The position numbers and the translations under genes are program-made. From contig CAJXSA010000267.1 in assembly GCA_913060595.1 (NCBI GenBank), forward strand, positions 1 through 5,555: 5,555 bases of DNA, written 5' to 3'. The notes below the pieces were generated by a model that was given only the letters and a program-made list of their open reading frames with translations, did no database searches and was not told the DNA's origin. Origin of the DNA: an uncultured Ignavibacteria bacterium. Lineage in GTDB: Bacteria; Bacteroidota; Ignavibacteria; SZUA-365. Shown in pieces: positions 5,011 through 5,555 of the stretch; positions within the stretch are counted from its first letter, which is position 1, and every line of letters starts with the position of its first letter.

Positions 5011-5555
5011 ATGGCCGTCCCTGGATATCAGTCCCTAATGTTGCCCCTATTGCAGATCGCCTCAGATGGGAAGACGCGGCAGAAGAATGAATACCGGGAG
5101 GAACTCGCGGCGCACTTGCAGCTTTCCGACGATGATCTCGCCGAGATGATGCCGACCAGTGGCAGGCCTGTCTTCACAAGACGGGCTTCGTGGGCAATGG
5201 GGCACCTGCAGCGCGCTGGCTTGCTCGATAGGCCGCGTAAGGGCTACTATTGCATCTCTGAGCGCGGAAAAAAAGTCCTAGCAGAAGGCCCGGAGCGGAT
5301 CGATAACCAGTTTCTCTCACGGTACGATGAGTTCCGCGTCTACTGGACAAGGGGCTCACGCAAGAAGGAGCCTATGAAAGCGACTCCAGACTCAGATGAA
5401 GCCACGCCCGAAGAGACTCTGGAGGCTGCCTACCAGCAGCTGAGAGGTGAGTTGGTGCTTGAAATCCTTGAGCACGTGAAGTCAGCGTCACCGTTGTTCT
5501 TTGAACGCCTTGTGGTCGAGCTACTGGTTGGTATGGGGTACGGCGGGTCCATGCG
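5011..5555 (+). CDS. mrr: Mrr-family type IV restriction endonuclease, N-terminal part (3' partial)
   Basis: The frame opens at ATG 5011 and runs off the window end, giving 181 residues. GAGAAGG at 5001-5007 is the ribosome site, with a short 3-nt spacer. The N-terminus MAVPGYQSLMLPLLQIASDG lines up by eye with E. coli Mrr (MTVPTYDKFIEPVL). TSGRPVFTRRASWAMGHLQR followed by AGLLDRPRKGYYCISERG (residues 49-86) matches its winged-helix Mrr_N domain (about 1-90), and a charged linker rich in Asp, Glu and Pro follows (about 91-135). Residues 136-181 (TLEAAYQQLRGELVLEILE, then SPLFFERLVVELLVGMGYGGSM) are the lead-in to the PD-(D/E)xK nuclease domain, whose catalytic Asp and Glu/Gln-x-Lys lie beyond the window. 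Mrr enzymes are cytoplasmic and cut methylated foreign DNA, so this is probably a defence cargo gene of the tRNA-linked island. No frameshift or stop is seen in the visible part; whether the gene is whole cannot be judged. Confidence 0.9.
   Translation, partial: MAVPGYQSLMLPLLQIASDGKTRQKNEYREELAAHLQLSDDDLAEMMPTSGRPVFTRRASWAMGHLQRAGLLDRPRKGYYCISERGKKVLAEGPERIDNQFLSRYDEFRVYWTRGSRKKEPMKATPDSDEATPEETLEAAYQQLRGELVLEILEHVKSASPLFFERLVVELLVGMGYGGSM

Larger units (their letters stand above)
3317..5555. mobile_element. Left part of a probable tRNA-Ser-integrated genomic island
   Basis: The stretch runs rightwards from the end of tRNA-Ser. It contains an intact tyrosine integrase, an unknown lipoprotein gene on the opposite strand and the start of an Mrr-type restriction gene. 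A tRNA, then an integrase, then defence cargo is the classical plan of integrative elements and defence islands. The right border is not in view and no conjugation or phage structural gene is seen, so the type of element (prophage, ICE, satellite or simple island) cannot be told. The lipoprotein may be island cargo. Confidence 0.5.

Noticed and set aside
1..5555. CRISPR array or insertion-sequence ends
   Set aside because: No regularly spaced identical DNA repeats and no terminal inverted repeats with a transposase were seen; the periodic signal in the curlin genes is at protein level.

Overview
The window looks like a Gram-negative bacterial chromosome of fairly high GC. Two lipobox lipoproteins and a curli-type amyloid locus show an outer membrane. 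The layout (curlins plus a carboxypeptidase-regulatory/FN3/TolB-propeller lipoprotein) and a candidate promoter resembling the Bacteroidota TTTG...TAnnTTTG form suggest Bacteroidota or a relative such as the Ignavibacteria. That placement is an inference, not something the sequence proves.

Left part (1-3058), all on the + strand: a curli/adhesion locus. It opens with the C-terminal 309 residues of a large curlin-repeat protein whose start lies off the window. An 80-nt gap with a 17-bp hairpin follows, then a complete 168-residue secreted curlin-like protein that may be a CsgB-like nucleator. Last comes a 502-residue lipoprotein with a carboxypeptidase-regulatory-like domain, an FN3-like domain and a TolB-type beta-propeller. 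Short gaps and good Shine-Dalgarno sites suggest one transcription unit. The hairpin could make the two curlins unequal in amount. The lipoprotein could be a surface partner of the fibre, but only its position supports this.

Middle (3059-3416): a short spacer with a candidate promoter, then a complete tRNA-Ser(CGA). About 100 nt further on starts a tyrosine recombinase in the same orientation. A perfect 16-bp palindrome lies just before the integrase ribosome binding site.

Right part (3417-5555): what looks like the left end of an element integrated at the tRNA. It holds a complete tyrosine integrase (336 aa, all catalytic residues present), a convergent 137-aa lipoprotein of unknown function with a His/Cys motif, and the first 181 residues of an Mrr-family type IV restriction endonuclease, divergent from the lipoprotein. 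The nuclease domain, the rest of the element and its far attachment site lie beyond the window. The integrase plus Mrr pairing suggests a tRNA-borne defence or genomic island inserted next to a host curli locus.
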